Positions 20,222 to 29,173 of a stretch of 64,000 nucleotides of DNA are shown here, piece after piece (positions within the stretch are counted from its first letter, which is position 1; each line of letters begins with the position of its first letter). The position numbers and the translations under genes are program-made. The notes beneath the pieces were generated by a model. That model searched no databases, had not been told where the DNA came from, and saw only the letters and a program-made list of their open reading frames with translations. The stretch comes from Pseudomonas fildesensis (GTDB lineage: Bacteria > Pseudomonadota > Gammaproteobacteria > Pseudomonadales > Pseudomonadaceae). The stretch lies in the NCBI RefSeq assembly GCF_001050345.1, contig NZ_LFMW01000008.1, positions 1 through 64,000 of the forward strand, read 5' to 3'.

Positions 20222-21111
20222 CACTCAGTCCTCTGGTTGAGAAGCGCCCGCAAGGTGTCGTAGCCCTTTTTCGCATAGATATAGCTGGGCGCCACGGCCG
20301 GGTCCTGCTCGGCTTCCACCACCAGCCAACCTTCGTACTTCGCTGCCTGCAGTACATCGAGCAATTGCGCAAAGTCGATGTCGCCATCACCGGGCACGGT
20401 GAAGGTGCCGTTGACGATGCAATCGGGGAAGCTCCACATCTGGTTGCGCGCCAGTTGCACCACGGCTTTGCGCACGTCCTTGAAATGCACATGGCAGACG
20501 CGGTCGACGTGCTTGCGCAGGACGTCGAGGGGTTCGCCGCCGCCCATGTAGCAGTGGCCCGAATCGAACAGCAGTCCGACTTCCGGGCCGGTGCGGCGCA
20601 TCAACTGGTCAATGTCGTCGGGGGATTCGACGTAGGCACCCATATGGTGGTGGTAGGCCAGGCGCACGCCCTGGGACAGGGTGAAGCGCGCCAGTTCAGT
20701 GAGTTTGTCGGCGTAGTCCTGCCAGGCCTGCTCGCTGTGGAAACGCGGGCGCTCGATCAGGCGGATGCGTGAGCCCTGGATTGAATCGGCGACTTCGCCG
20801 TACACCAAGACACTGGCGCCATTGTGTTTGAGCAGGTCGACGTGAGCGGCGATGGCTTCGATTTCTTCCGCCACCGAACGCTGGGCAAGGCGACTGGAGT
20901 ACCAGCCCGAGACCAGCGCCAGGTCGTAGGGGCGCAACACATCCCCGACGCCCTTGGCGTCCTTGGGGAATTTGCCATTGAGTTCGAAGCCTTCGTAGCC
21001 GATTTCCTTGCCTTCGCTCAAGGCGGTGCTCAGGGGCGTTTCACCGCCCAGGGCCGGCAGGTCGTCGTTGCTCCAGGAGATCGGGTTGATGCCAATTCGG
21101 ATTGCGGGCAT
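20221..21111 (-). CDS. iolE: myo-Inosose-2 dehydratase
   Basis: The 296-residue protein starts MPAIRIGINPISWSNDDLPA, the usual N-terminus of the IolE TIM barrel. Metal-site residues appear in YHHHMGAYVES, LLFDSGHCYMGGG and HVHFKDVRK. IolE dehydrates 2-keto-myo-inositol to the cyclic dione used by IolD. The start at 21111 follows AAAGGTG. It sits 130 bp after iolC, a gap that holds one palindromic repeat unit. Confidence 0.92.
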   Translation of the reverse strand: MPAIRIGINPISWSNDDLPALGGETPLSTALSEGKEIGYEGFELNGKFPKDAKGVGDVLRPYDLALVSGWYSSRLAQRSVAEEIEAIAAHVDLLKHNGASVLVYGEVADSIQGSRIRLIERPRFHSEQAWQDYADKLTELARFTLSQGVRLAYHHHMGAYVESPDDIDQLMRRTGPEVGLLFDSGHCYMGGGEPLDVLRKHVDRVCHVHFKDVRKAVVQLARNQMWSFPDCIVNGTFTVPGDGDIDFAQLLDVLQAAKYEGWLVVEAEQDPAVAPSYIYAKKGYDTLRALLNQRTE

Positions 21112-21155
21112 GGCTGCACCTTTTATTGTTTTCATATATCACTGAGATCTGCTTT

Positions 21156-21230
21156 TGGGGGTGCTTCGCACCCCAGCGGGACGGTGCGGCGATCCGACAA
21201 GCTCCCTCGCCACAAAAGCCCGCTCCCACA
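21156..21230. repeat. Single intergenic repeat unit (mixed family)
   Basis: A GGGGGTGCTTCGCACCCC hairpin is followed by GGGACGGTGCGG and the tail AAGCTCCCTCGCCACA, with AGCCCGCTCCCACA after it. It lies between iolC and iolE inside the operon, where it may modulate mRNA stability. The GGGACGGTGCGG core links it to the repeat at 36057. Confidence 0.75.
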
Positions 21231-21241
21231 TTTGATTTCGT

Positions 21242-23179
21242 TTAGCCTTTGGAACTGCGCCAGGCGTTGATCAGTTGTTCGAAGGTGGCCTGCACTCGTT
21301 GGATCAGGATCTCATCATCAATCTCCCCCGCCATCCATGCGCGGCTCGGTTCCTGGAAGATCGTGCGGCCTACGGCAAACCCCCGGCAGGTGGTGCTCTG
21401 GCTGGCTTGGCGAAACCCTTCGGCGAGGGCTTCGGCCGAGGCGTTCAGGCCCAGCAGCACTACGCCACGACAGTACGGGTCGCGCTCCTGGATCAGTTCG
21501 TCGAGCTTTTTCCAGTCCTCGGCCTGCTGCGCTTCGATCTTCCACCACGCCGGGTAGATGCCCAGGTTGTACAGGCGCTTGAGGCTGCGGTAGAGCACGT
21601 CCGGGTAGGTCGACGGGTGATCCTTGGGCGGGATGACTTCCAGCAGCAGTTCATGGCCGCTGACCAGGGACGCCTCGTACACCGCCTTGAGCTGGGCCTC
21701 CTGTTCCAGGCGCAGCAGTGGCTCGTCGTCGGGATGGTATTGCACCAGGCACTTGATGATTTGCTCCTGAGGCCAGGCGATCAGGTTGCTGCCAATCGAG
21801 CGGCCGTGTTCAAACGCCAGCGGCCGCGAGTTCTGGACTTCCACCGGGCGCGCGATCCACCAGCCGCGACCGCTCGCAGCATTGAGTGCGTCCTGGCCGA
21901 AGCGTTGGTCAGCGAGCAGGCCCACATCGGCCTCGACGCCCTGCTCACGAAGCTTATGCTCGACCCGCTCTACCGCCTGGATAAACAGCTGCTTGATCGC
22001 ACTGATCCGCGTTGGGTCCTGGCCGCCCTTTTGCGCCAGGTCCACCAGTTGCCAGCGATGGTCGAAGGCGAAGATGAACAGTTGCTTCCAGGTCTTGCGC
22101 GGCACGCTGACACGGTGCAGGCGCTGCAAGGTCGCGTCCTGGTCAGGACGGGTGATCGGCACCGGGCTGTTGAACAGGTAATCCAGTTCGGCGGGCGTCG
22201 GCATCGCCGGTGCACAGGCGTGGCGGGACACCACCAGGCCGCCGCAGGCATTGGCCAACTGGCTGCAACGCTCGTCGCTCGCGTCGTTCAGCCAACCGCT
22301 GAGGAAGCCCGACATGAACGCATCGCCGGCGCCCAGCACATTGAGCACTTCAACGCGCACGCCGGGGTAGATCGCGCCGTCTTCCAACCGCGCAGGAATC
22401 GCGCCGTGGATCACCGTGCAGCCCTGCGGGCCAAGCTTGACCACCAGGGTGGCCGGGGTCAGTTCACGTACGGTACGCAGGGCGGTGAGCAAGTCTTCAC
22501 TGCCACCGGCGATCAGGAATTCTTCTTCCGTGCCGACGATCAGGTCGAAACGCGGCAGGATTTTTTGCACGTGCTGGCTGACATTCTGGTCGGCGACAAA
22601 ACGGGTTTCGCCATCGGCCTTGCCCGCCAGGCCCCACAGGACCGGGCGGTAGTCGATGTCCAGCACGCGCTTGACGTTGTGTTTGGCCGCGTAATCCAGG
22701 GCCTGGATGCTCGCCTTGTACACGCCGTCGGTAGAGAAATGCGTGCCGGTGATCAACAAGGCTTTGCTGGAGGCAATAAAGGCTTCGTTGATGTCCTCGG
22801 CGCGCAGGGCCATGTCGGCGCAGTTTTCGCGGTAGAACACCAGGGGGAAGGTTTCGCGGTCCTTGAGGCCCAGCAGCACCAGGGCGGTGAGGCGTTCCGC
22901 GTCGACCTTGATACCGCTGACATCGCAGCCTTCACGGGCCAGGGATTCCACCAGGAAACGGCCCATATGGTCGTCCCCTACCCGGCTGAGCATCGCCGAC
23001 TTGAGGCCAAGGCGTGCGGTGCCGAAGGCAATATTGGCGGAGGAACCGCCGAGGTACTTGGCAAAGCTGGACACGTCCTCAAGCCGCGCACCTACTTGCT
23101 GTGCGTAGAGGTCGACGCCCAGTCGGCCGAGGCAAATCAGATCCAATTGACGCCCACTGGCAAAACGAGTCTGGCCCAT
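21242..23179 (-). CDS. iolC: 5-Dehydro-2-deoxygluconokinase fused to a DUF2090 domain
   Basis: The 645-residue protein has an N-terminal PfkB sugar kinase (about residues 1-330) with GGSSANIAFGTARLG and the catalytic NVLGAGDAFMSGFLSGW. A C-terminal DUF2090 domain follows (about 345-645, starting near RKTWKQLFIFAFDHRW). IolC phosphorylates 5-dehydro-2-deoxygluconate. DUF2090 resembles class I aldolase barrels and could do the next, IolJ-like, cleavage; that part is inference. The fusion is known in proteobacteria. The start at 23179 follows AGGAG. First gene of the catabolic operon, divergent from iolR. Confidence 0.9.
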   Translation of the reverse strand: MGQTRFASGRQLDLICLGRLGVDLYAQQVGARLEDVSSFAKYLGGSSANIAFGTARLGLKSAMLSRVGDDHMGRFLVESLAREGCDVSGIKVDAERLTALVLLGLKDRETFPLVFYRENCADMALRAEDINEAFIASSKALLITGTHFSTDGVYKASIQALDYAAKHNVKRVLDIDYRPVLWGLAGKADGETRFVADQNVSQHVQKILPRFDLIVGTEEEFLIAGGSEDLLTALRTVRELTPATLVVKLGPQGCTVIHGAIPARLEDGAIYPGVRVEVLNVLGAGDAFMSGFLSGWLNDASDERCSQLANACGGLVVSRHACAPAMPTPAELDYLFNSPVPITRPDQDATLQRLHRVSVPRKTWKQLFIFAFDHRWQLVDLAQKGGQDPTRISAIKQLFIQAVERVEHKLREQGVEADVGLLADQRFGQDALNAASGRGWWIARPVEVQNSRPLAFEHGRSIGSNLIAWPQEQIIKCLVQYHPDDEPLLRLEQEAQLKAVYEASLVSGHELLLEVIPPKDHPSTYPDVLYRSLKRLYNLGIYPAWWKIEAQQAEDWKKLDELIQERDPYCRGVVLLGLNASAEALAEGFRQASQSTTCRGFAVGRTIFQEPSRAWMAGEIDDEILIQRVQATFEQLINAWRSSKG

Positions 23180-23283
23180 GCTGGCTCCTGTTATTTTTAT
23201 CAGCCTGCGTTGTGCCGCCGTGGCGACGGCAAACGCTCTTGGTGGAAGCAGACTAGAACGTCCGACGGCCGCAATCAATATTT

Positions 23284-23318
23284 ATTCCATAATTATTTTT
23301 AGTGGAATATTTTTTCCA
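23284..23318. promoter_or_regulatory. Putative IolR operator cluster in the iolC-iolR gap
   Basis: TGGAATATTTTTTCCA (23303-23318) matches the palindrome before ibpA in size and arms. It overlaps a second dyad, ATTCCA at 23284-23289 with TGGAAT at 23303-23308. It is about 105 bp from the iolC start and 147 bp from iolR, suited to controlling both genes. Confidence 0.6.
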
Positions 23319-23464
23319 ATACGTCAGCATAGGGGCACGCCAGCTACGGTGCATCGTTTCAGCAGGCCACGCGCTGCCGGATGCCGAGGTATTTTTTTGC
23401 GCCTACCCTGTAGACTTGCGCCCACTCATCAGCGCACCAGAAGAACAAGCCATAAGGATTGCCC

Positions 23465-24385
23465 ATGTCCCGCACCGATCAGCCGGCCACGCCCGAGACC
23501 ACCCCGGAAGACGTTCTCGCCAGCCCCCCGATCAATGCCGAACGCTTGTTGCAGCTGATCACCGACGAATACGAAAGCCTGCCACGCCAGCTCAAACGCA
23601 TCGCCAGCTATATGAGCCAGCAGAGCGACCGGATCATGGTCGACCGCATCAGTGACATTGCCCGCGAATGCGAAGTACACCCGTCGGCCATCGTGCGGTT
23701 TTCCCAGCGTTTCGGGTTCAGTGGTTTCAGTGAGATGCAGGCGTTGTTTCGCGAGGCCTACACCCACAAGACCACGCCGGTGCAGAACTACCAGCAGCGT
23801 ATTCGCAGCATGATCGCCAACAAGTCGCAGAAGGCCAGCGGCGGAGACCTGGCGCGCGAGTGCGTCAATGCGACCCTGTCCGGCATCGAGCGCCTGGGGC
23901 TGGAGCTGGATGACACGGCCTTCGAGAAAGCCGTGGACCTGGTGGTCAACGCCGACAATATCTACGTGGTCGGCGTGCGTCGCTCCTTTGCCGTGGCCGA
24001 TTACCTGGTCTACAACCTGCAGCACACCAACAAGCGTATCCACCTGATTTCCGGCTTGGGCGGCAGTTATCGCGAGCAGATGCGCAGTGTGCGTGCCAAT
24101 GACCTGGTGATTGCGATCAGCTTTACGCCTTACGGCAAAGAGACCCAGCATTGCCTGCGGATTGCCCAGCATCATCAGGCCAAGACCCTGATCATCACCG
24201 ACAGCAACCTGTCGCCCCTGGCCAAGCGGGCGAACGCGGTGCTGTTGGTGAATGAAGGGTCGTCGTTTGCCTTCCGTTCGTTGAGCGCCACGTTATGCCT
24301 GTGCCAGGCGCTGTTTATTGCTGTGGCGTATCGATTGGAATTGAAGGTGGATGAGATTCACGAGCAGGTGGGGTTTGATGACTGA
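23465..24385 (+). CDS. iolR: RpiR-family regulator of the inositol genes
   Basis: The 306-residue protein has an N-terminal RpiR helix-turn-helix (ISDIARECEVHPSAIVRFSQ, then RFGFSGFSEMQ) and a C-terminal SIS sugar-phosphate-binding domain (NIYVVGVRRSFAVADYLVYN, DLVIAISFTPYG). RpiR regulators bind a phosphorylated sugar through SIS. In the iol pathway this is plausibly the IolC product. It is divergent from iolC and is the likely reader of the TGGAA-N6-TTCCA palindromes. The ATG at 23465 has AAGGA just upstream. Confidence 0.88.
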   Translation: MSRTDQPATPETTPEDVLASPPINAERLLQLITDEYESLPRQLKRIASYMSQQSDRIMVDRISDIARECEVHPSAIVRFSQRFGFSGFSEMQALFREAYTHKTTPVQNYQQRIRSMIANKSQKASGGDLARECVNATLSGIERLGLELDDTAFEKAVDLVVNADNIYVVGVRRSFAVADYLVYNLQHTNKRIHLISGLGGSYREQMRSVRANDLVIAISFTPYGKETQHCLRIAQHHQAKTLIITDSNLSPLAKRANAVLLVNEGSSFAFRSLSATLCLCQALFIAVAYRLELKVDEIHEQVGFDD

Positions 24386-24407
24386 CTATCAGACACTGCA
24401 GGGCGAA

Positions 24408-24497
24408 TGTGGGAGGGGGCTTGCCCCCGATAGCGGTGGAACAGTCGGTGTTCCTGTCGACTGACACTCTGCTATCGGGAGCAAGCCCCCTCCCACA
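24408..24497. repeat. Inverted repeat of the TGTGGGAGGGGGCTTGC family
   Basis: TGTGGGAGGGGGCTTGCCC and the complementary CAAGCCCCCTCCCACA enclose CGATAGCGG/GCTATCGGG arms. It lies just past the iolR stop. Sister copies are at 46113 and 63290. Confidence 0.85.
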
Positions 24498-24519
24498 ATG
24501 GACCGAGCTGGGCACGGTA

Positions 24520-24594
24520 TCAGTGCATGAAAATTGCGATCAGGATGATCACCGGGATCGGCACGCCGAGGAACCACAGAAGTAATGAACGCAT
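24520..24594 (-). CDS. 24-residue single-span membrane peptide
   Basis: The short frame begins MRSLLLWFLGVPIPVIILIA and ends IFMH. AGGAG sits 6 bp before the ATG, an ideal ribosome-binding site. The peptide is almost wholly one hydrophobic helix with a PxP kink, so it should insert in the inner membrane. Such tiny peptides are often missed by gene callers. It lies 30 bp after the end of the gap following the larger membrane-protein gene at 24625 and reads in the same direction, so the two may share a transcript. Confidence 0.6.
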   Translation of the reverse strand: MRSLLLWFLGVPIPVIILIAIFMH

Positions 24595-24624
24595 GATGCT
24601 CTCCTTGAACTAATAGGCCTTGAA

Positions 24625-25530
24625 TTAACGAACGAAGTGATCGGTTTCGACATACACCACAGCATCCCGACGACGACCGCCGAAGGTGGCCGCGAAGCTG
24701 GCGAAGAACGCACCGATCAACAGGGCAATGAACATCCACAGCGAGGTCCACGCGGCCACTTTGGCGGCAGCGTCAGCGGCTTGCTTGGCTTTGAGCTTGG
24801 CGTCTTCGATGGCTTTACGCGCATCGCCGTAGACCTTGTCGATGCGGGCTTCGGCATCGGCCTGGCTGAGGTTGGTGCGCTGGCTGATCAACTGCGCGAG
24901 GTAGGCGCGGTCTTCCGGGGCCAACTGGCCGTCGTTGCTCAGGGTGCGGGCGAAGATGCGCGCTACAACGCCGTGTGCCGCGTCATCGCTGACCGCCACC
25001 GGGCGGTCGTCGCGGAACAGGCTGTCGACGTAGTAACCAAAGTCGCCACTGTTGGCGCCTTTGGCCGCACTGCCCGCCGCCTGGGTCATCGCACTGGCGG
25101 CACCGGAGGCGACGCTGGCACCGGCTTGCACGCCGCCACTCACCACACTGCTCACCGAACCGACCACCAGGGTCGCCGTCACCAGCGTCGCAACGGCCCA
25201 GGCCAGGAAGCCATGGGCAGTATCGCGAAAGTACACCTCATCGCCGTGCATATTGGCCCACTTCACCCGCAACCGACCGGCGATGTAACCGCCCAAGCCG
25301 GAAGCAACGATCTGCGTAAAGGCCAGCCAGACAATCGTGGAAATGCCAAGCCCCTTGGCGCTGATGCCACTGTCGGCCCACGGCGATACTGCCGAAAAGC
25401 CCAGGCCGAAGCCCAGCAACACCAGAATCAGGGACAGTGCAGCCGCTGCAGCGGCCCCGGCAAAGATCGCCCCCCAGGAAACCCCGGAGCGCGCGCTCGA
25501 CTCTTGCAGCGTGGATGACGATGTGATCAT
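24625..25530 (-). CDS. Conserved membrane protein of unknown function, 301 aa
   Basis: Three hydrophobic segments lie in the first 140 residues (WGAIFAGAAAAAALSLILVL; ISTIVWLAFTQIVASGLGGY; a third around AVATLVTATLVVGSVSSVVS) and one near the C-terminus (SLWMFIALLIGAFFASFAAT). Between them lies a soluble, alanine- and lysine-rich helical region of about 120 residues. The GGYIAGRLR motif is common in uncharacterised glycine-zipper-like envelope proteins. GGGAG precedes the ATG. No function can be given. It is divergent from the two-component system at 25826. Confidence 0.65.
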   Translation of the reverse strand: MITSSSTLQESSARSGVSWGAIFAGAAAAAALSLILVLLGFGLGFSAVSPWADSGISAKGLGISTIVWLAFTQIVASGLGGYIAGRLRVKWANMHGDEVYFRDTAHGFLAWAVATLVTATLVVGSVSSVVSGGVQAGASVASGAASAMTQAAGSAAKGANSGDFGYYVDSLFRDDRPVAVSDDAAHGVVARIFARTLSNDGQLAPEDRAYLAQLISQRTNLSQADAEARIDKVYGDARKAIEDAKLKAKQAADAAAKVAAWTSLWMFIALLIGAFFASFAATFGGRRRDAVVYVETDHFVR

Positions 25531-25825
25531 TGTTGTTTTGCTCCCGGCAGGAAATTAAGTGTTACAAGTCTCAAAAGGGACAGTGCAGCCGGCGTGCCAA
25601 ACGCAGGAAAATTTAAATTCCTTAAAATTCAATAAGTTAATAAATATGAACTAACTTGAGCCATGCAACTTGCAAGAACTGACCGTTTCAAGCGGGCGTT
25701 ATGCATTCCCACAAACTGAGCATTTATCCCGGTTTTGCCAACATGAAGTTTTATTTAGGAAGCGTTCAGCCTTTTCTTGGCAAAATGCCCTCACTTCTAG
25801 TGTGAATCGCTCACCAGGTAATCCT
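25531..25825. other. Divergent promoter region upstream of the two-component system
   Basis: About 295 bp, strongly AT-rich around 25610-25650. It must carry promoters for the membrane protein and for the response regulator. No palindrome clear enough to call as an operator was found. Confidence 0.4.
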
Positions 25826-26509
25826 ATGACCCGTATTTTGACCATCGAGGATGACGCCGTAACGGCCCGCGAGATCGTCGCTGAGCTGAGTAGCCATGGA
25901 CTGGATGTGGATTGGGTGGACAACGGCCGCGAAGGCCTGGTCCGCGCCGTGAGTGGTGATTACGATCTGATTACCCTCGATCGAATGCTGCCGGAACTCG
26001 ACGGCCTGGCCATCGTCACCACCCTGCGCACCATCGGGGTGTCGACGCCGATCCTGATGATCAGCGCCCTCTCCGATGTCGACGAGCGCGTGCGCGGCCT
26101 GCGTGCCGGCGGCGACGACTACCTGACCAAGCCGTTCGCCTCCGATGAAATGGCCGCCCGCGTCGAAGTCCTGCTGCGGCGCAAAAGCACGGTCAAGGAG
26201 TTCGAAACCGCCCTGCGCGTAGCCGACCTGGAGCTGAACCTGATCAGCCGCGAAGCCAGTCGCGCCGAACAGCCGCTGAGCCTGCTGCCCACCGAATACA
26301 AACTGCTCGAATTCCTGATGCGCAACACCGGGCAGATCCTGTCGCGGATGATGATTTTTGAGGAGGTCTGGGGTTATCACTTCGACCCCGGCACCAACCT
26401 GATCGATGTGCACATCGGTCGCCTGCGCAAGAAAATCGATCCCCCGGGCCTCACGCCGCTGATCCGCACGGTACGAGGTTCCGGTTATGTCATTGCTGAA
26501 CCCCTCTAA
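25826..26509 (+). CDS. OmpR/PhoB-family response regulator
   Basis: The 227-residue protein has a receiver domain with the acidic pair at residues 9-10 (TIEDDAV), the phospho-acceptor Asp52 (LITLDRMLPELDG) and the conserved lysine in DYLTKPFAS. A winged-helix DNA-binding domain ends in DVHIGRLRKKID and VRGSGYVI. It shares 23 bp with the kinase gene that follows, a clear cognate pair. The target genes are unknown; the divergent membrane protein gene at 25530 is a reasonable first candidate. The start at 25826 gives the standard receiver N-terminus. Confidence 0.9.
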   Translation: MTRILTIEDDAVTAREIVAELSSHGLDVDWVDNGREGLVRAVSGDYDLITLDRMLPELDGLAIVTTLRTIGVSTPILMISALSDVDERVRGLRAGGDDYLTKPFASDEMAARVEVLLRRKSTVKEFETALRVADLELNLISREASRAEQPLSLLPTEYKLLEFLMRNTGQILSRMMIFEEVWGYHFDPGTNLIDVHIGRLRKKIDPPGLTPLIRTVRGSGYVIAEPL

Positions 26510-27878
26510 GGGCTGGCGCTCATCCAGCAGCCGCTTGCTGGCGTTGTACAGTTCGTTGTTCGTGGCCTGGAGCTGCATCCTCATGGGGGTGCTGTACTAC
26601 GAGGTGTCGGGTTACCTGAGTGACCTGTCGCGCCATTCGCTGATGCAGCGCCAGCATTTGTTCCAGCGCTTCGACGGCGAAGAGCTGGTGGAAGCCCTGA
26701 CCACCAGCATGACCTTCGACATGAAGGGCGTGGACGCCTACGGCCTGTTTGATGAGCAATTCAAGCCACTGAGCGGCCCCATCCGCGCGATTCCGCCGGA
26801 CCTGCCCCTGGACGGCAAGATCCACGCCCTGGCCAACTGCGTCGAGTCCGACGACCCGAAACTGCCCAAGGACAGCTGCGACGCCGTCGCCACCCACACC
26901 GACGAGGGCCGCTGGCTGGTACTGGTACGTGCCAACGGTTCGTTGTTCGGCGTGACGCGGATCATCTGGCATGCGTTGCTTTGGGCACTGTCCCTGACCA
27001 TCATCCCCGGCGCTGCCGGTTGGCACCTGCTACGCCGCCGACCGTTGCGGCGGATTCGCGGCATCCAGGCCAGCGCCGAAGCTATCGTCGCTGGCGACCT
27101 CACCCACCGCCTGCCGCTGTCCAACCGGCGTGACGAACTGGACATGCTCGCAGCTATCGTCAACGCCATGCTCGACCGCATCGAGAAGCTGATGAACGAG
27201 GTCAAGGGGGTATGCGACAACATCGCCCACGACCTGCGCACCCCGCTCACTCGACTGCGCGCGCAGCTGTACCGCATCAGGCAGGAGGCTGAGGAAAGCT
27301 CGGGCTACGCGCTGAAACTGGATGACGCCATTGCCGAAACCGACACCCTGATGGCGCGCTTTCGCGGGCTGCTGCGGATTTCGGAACTGGAAGACCATCA
27401 ACGTCGCTCGGGCTTCCTGGTGATGGACCCGCTGCCGCTGTTGCGCGAACTGCATGACTTCTACCTGCCGCTGGCCGAGGAAGGCGAACTGCAGCTGGTG
27501 CTCGACACGCCGGAATCGTTGCCGTGGATCACCGGCGACCGGGCGCTGTTGTTCGAAGCCCTGGCCAACCTGCTGAGCAACTCGATCAAGTTCACCCCGC
27601 CGGGCGGCGAAGTGATCTTGCGCGGGGTCAACGACGCGGGCAGCACACGCATCGAAGTGCACGACTCCGGGCCGGGTATACCGGCGGCGGAACGCGCTGC
27701 GGTGTTCCAACGCTTTTATCGCGTGGATGAAGGCGACCAGCAAGGCGGGTTCGGGTTGGGCTTGTCGATTGTCGCGGCGATCATCAACTTGCACGGGTTC
27801 AAGCTGGACATGGGCACCAGCGAGCGCGGCGGTGCGCGCCTGGTGCTGGAATGTCGCCAGCAGTTGATGCCCGAATAA
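26487..27878 (+). CDS. Membrane sensor histidine kinase
   Basis: The 463-residue protein has a first membrane span at about 20-40 and a periplasmic sensor of about 115 residues that contains two cysteines, in LANCVESDD and KDSCDAVATH. A second span at about 155-175 and a HAMP linker follow. The HisKA motif is NIAHDLRTPLTRLR (histidine near residue 248), and the catalytic domain shows NLLSNSIKFTPPGG, DSGPGIP and GFGLGLSIV. The two periplasmic cysteines could form a disulfide; the signal is unknown. It is translationally coupled to the response regulator. Confidence 0.9.
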   Translation: MSLLNPSKGWRSSSSRLLALYSSLFVAWSCILMGVLYYEVSGYLSDLSRHSLMQRQHLFQRFDGEELVEALTTSMTFDMKGVDAYGLFDEQFKPLSGPIRAIPPDLPLDGKIHALANCVESDDPKLPKDSCDAVATHTDEGRWLVLVRANGSLFGVTRIIWHALLWALSLTIIPGAAGWHLLRRRPLRRIRGIQASAEAIVAGDLTHRLPLSNRRDELDMLAAIVNAMLDRIEKLMNEVKGVCDNIAHDLRTPLTRLRAQLYRIRQEAEESSGYALKLDDAIAETDTLMARFRGLLRISELEDHQRRSGFLVMDPLPLLRELHDFYLPLAEEGELQLVLDTPESLPWITGDRALLFEALANLLSNSIKFTPPGGEVILRGVNDAGSTRIEVHDSGPGIPAAERAAVFQRFYRVDEGDQQGGFGLGLSIVAAIINLHGFKLDMGTSERGGARLVLECRQQLMPE

Positions 27879-27882
27879 CCCG

Positions 27883-27920
27883 CCTGATCGTTCCCACGCT
27901 ACGTGGGGACGATCATCAGG
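27883..27920. terminator. Short palindrome between convergent genes
   Basis: CCTGATCGTTCCCACG and CGTGGGGACGATCATCAGG pair with a 3-nt loop and one bulge. It is a short member of the GATCGTTCCCACGC repeat family and lies between the kinase stop and the SRPBCC stop, so it can terminate both. Confidence 0.6.
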
Positions 27921-28332
27921 CCGGGAAGTTGGCGCGCAGCGCTTCCAGCCCACCGCTGTACACACCGGCGAACAACGCCTCCACCGCCGCCTCCGTGTTA
28001 CCCGTTGCCGGCGTAAACACACCAGACCAGGTCACTTTCGCCGACGACTCGCTCAATGCCTCAACCTGCAACGTCGCCAGGTAAGCACTCACCGGAAACG
28101 GTGACTCTTCAATGGTGTAGCTGTAAGTACGCCCGACGTTATCAAAGCTCTGCAAACGCTCCACCACCACGCCACCGTCCGCAGTTTTCAGGTGACGCAC
28201 ACGCCCACCCTCGCTCGGCTCGCTCTTTACGATAAGCGGCAGCCAATCCGGCAGCGCGTTAAAGCCGCCAACCAATTGCCAGACCTGATCGGCCGACACC
28301 GGGATTTCAATTACAGAAGAAGCTGTAGCCAC
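27916..28332 (-). CDS. SRPBCC-family (polyketide cyclase/START-like) protein
   Basis: The 138-residue protein starts MATASSVIEIPVSADQVWQL, the first strand and helix of the SRPBCC fold, with NALPDWLPLIVKSE and a C-terminal helix (VEALFAGVYSGGLEALRANF). Such proteins bind small hydrophobic ligands or act as cyclases. It lies 28 bp downstream of the short-chain dehydrogenase gene, so the two, with the aldo-keto reductase gene, form one unit. No specific ligand can be read. Confidence 0.8.
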   Translation of the reverse strand: MATASSVIEIPVSADQVWQLVGGFNALPDWLPLIVKSEPSEGGRVRHLKTADGGVVVERLQSFDNVGRTYSYTIEESPFPVSAYLATLQVEALSESSAKVTWSGVFTPATGNTEAAVEALFAGVYSGGLEALRANFPA

Positions 28333-28360
28333 GATAAATACTCCAGACCATTAAAAGAAT

Positions 28361-29158
28361 TCAGATCGCCATGCTGTCGACAACACCGCCGTCGACCCGC
28401 AACGCCGCACCGGTGGTGGCAGACGACAGGGGTGAAGCAATGTACGCCACCAGGTTCGCCACTTCATCCACATTCGCCGCGCGCTGGATGATCGACGTCG
28501 GCCGCGCATTGCGTACAAACACATCCGCCTCTTCCCGCGCACTGCGCCCGGACTTCTGCGTTGCGTCCTTGAGCATCTGCTCCAGGCCGTCGGTAAAGGT
28601 CGGCCCCGGCAGAATCGCATTCACCGTCACACCGGTGCCCGCCAAGCGTTTGGCCAGGCCGTGGGACACCGCCAGGTTGGCGCTTTTTGTCACCCCGTAG
28701 TTGATCATGTCGGCCGGTATCGCCACACCCGACTCCGACGACAGGAAGATCACCCGCCCCCAGCCCTGCTCGACCATGCCCGGCACATAATGCCGAGCCA
28801 GGCGTACGCCGGAAATCACATTGACCTCGTAGAAACGCGTCCATTCACTGTCCGGTGCTTCGAAGAAATCCACATCGTTGAAGATGCCCAGGTTGTTGAC
28901 CAGGATGTCGGCGCGCGGTTCGGCGGCGAACAGTTTTTGTGCGCCCTCCGACGTGCCGAGGTCCGCCACTAGCCCACGCAGGTCAGCGCCGGGAACCGCG
29001 TGGCGAATGCTCGCCAGCGCCTCGTCGACCTTGCCCGCTTCACGCCCGATCACCACCACAGTGGCGCCGGCTTGCGCCAGGGCCTGGCTGATGCCCAGGC
29101 CAATCCCGGCAGTGCTGCCGCTGACGATGGCTACTTTGCCGCTTACATCAATTTTCAT
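28361..29158 (-). CDS. Short-chain dehydrogenase/reductase
   Basis: The 265-residue enzyme has the classical SDR layout: cofactor motif GSTAGIGLGI near residue 14, NNLGI, the catalytic serine in FLSSESG and the Y-x-x-x-K in INYGVTKSANLA. The C-terminal region (VRNARPTSIIQRAANVDEVA, then DGGVV) is typical. The substrate is unknown. The gene is 15 bp after the aldo-keto reductase gene and shares its regulation. Confidence 0.88.
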   Translation of the reverse strand: MKIDVSGKVAIVSGSTAGIGLGISQALAQAGATVVVIGREAGKVDEALASIRHAVPGADLRGLVADLGTSEGAQKLFAAEPRADILVNNLGIFNDVDFFEAPDSEWTRFYEVNVISGVRLARHYVPGMVEQGWGRVIFLSSESGVAIPADMINYGVTKSANLAVSHGLAKRLAGTGVTVNAILPGPTFTDGLEQMLKDATQKSGRSAREEADVFVRNARPTSIIQRAANVDEVANLVAYIASPLSSATTGAALRVDGGVVDSMAI

Positions 29159-29173
29159 CGTTAACCCCTCAAG

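Noticed and set aside
21275..23302. 675-codon plus-strand frame opposite iolC
   Set aside because: No recognisable domain. The kinase and DUF2090 motifs lie on the minus strand.
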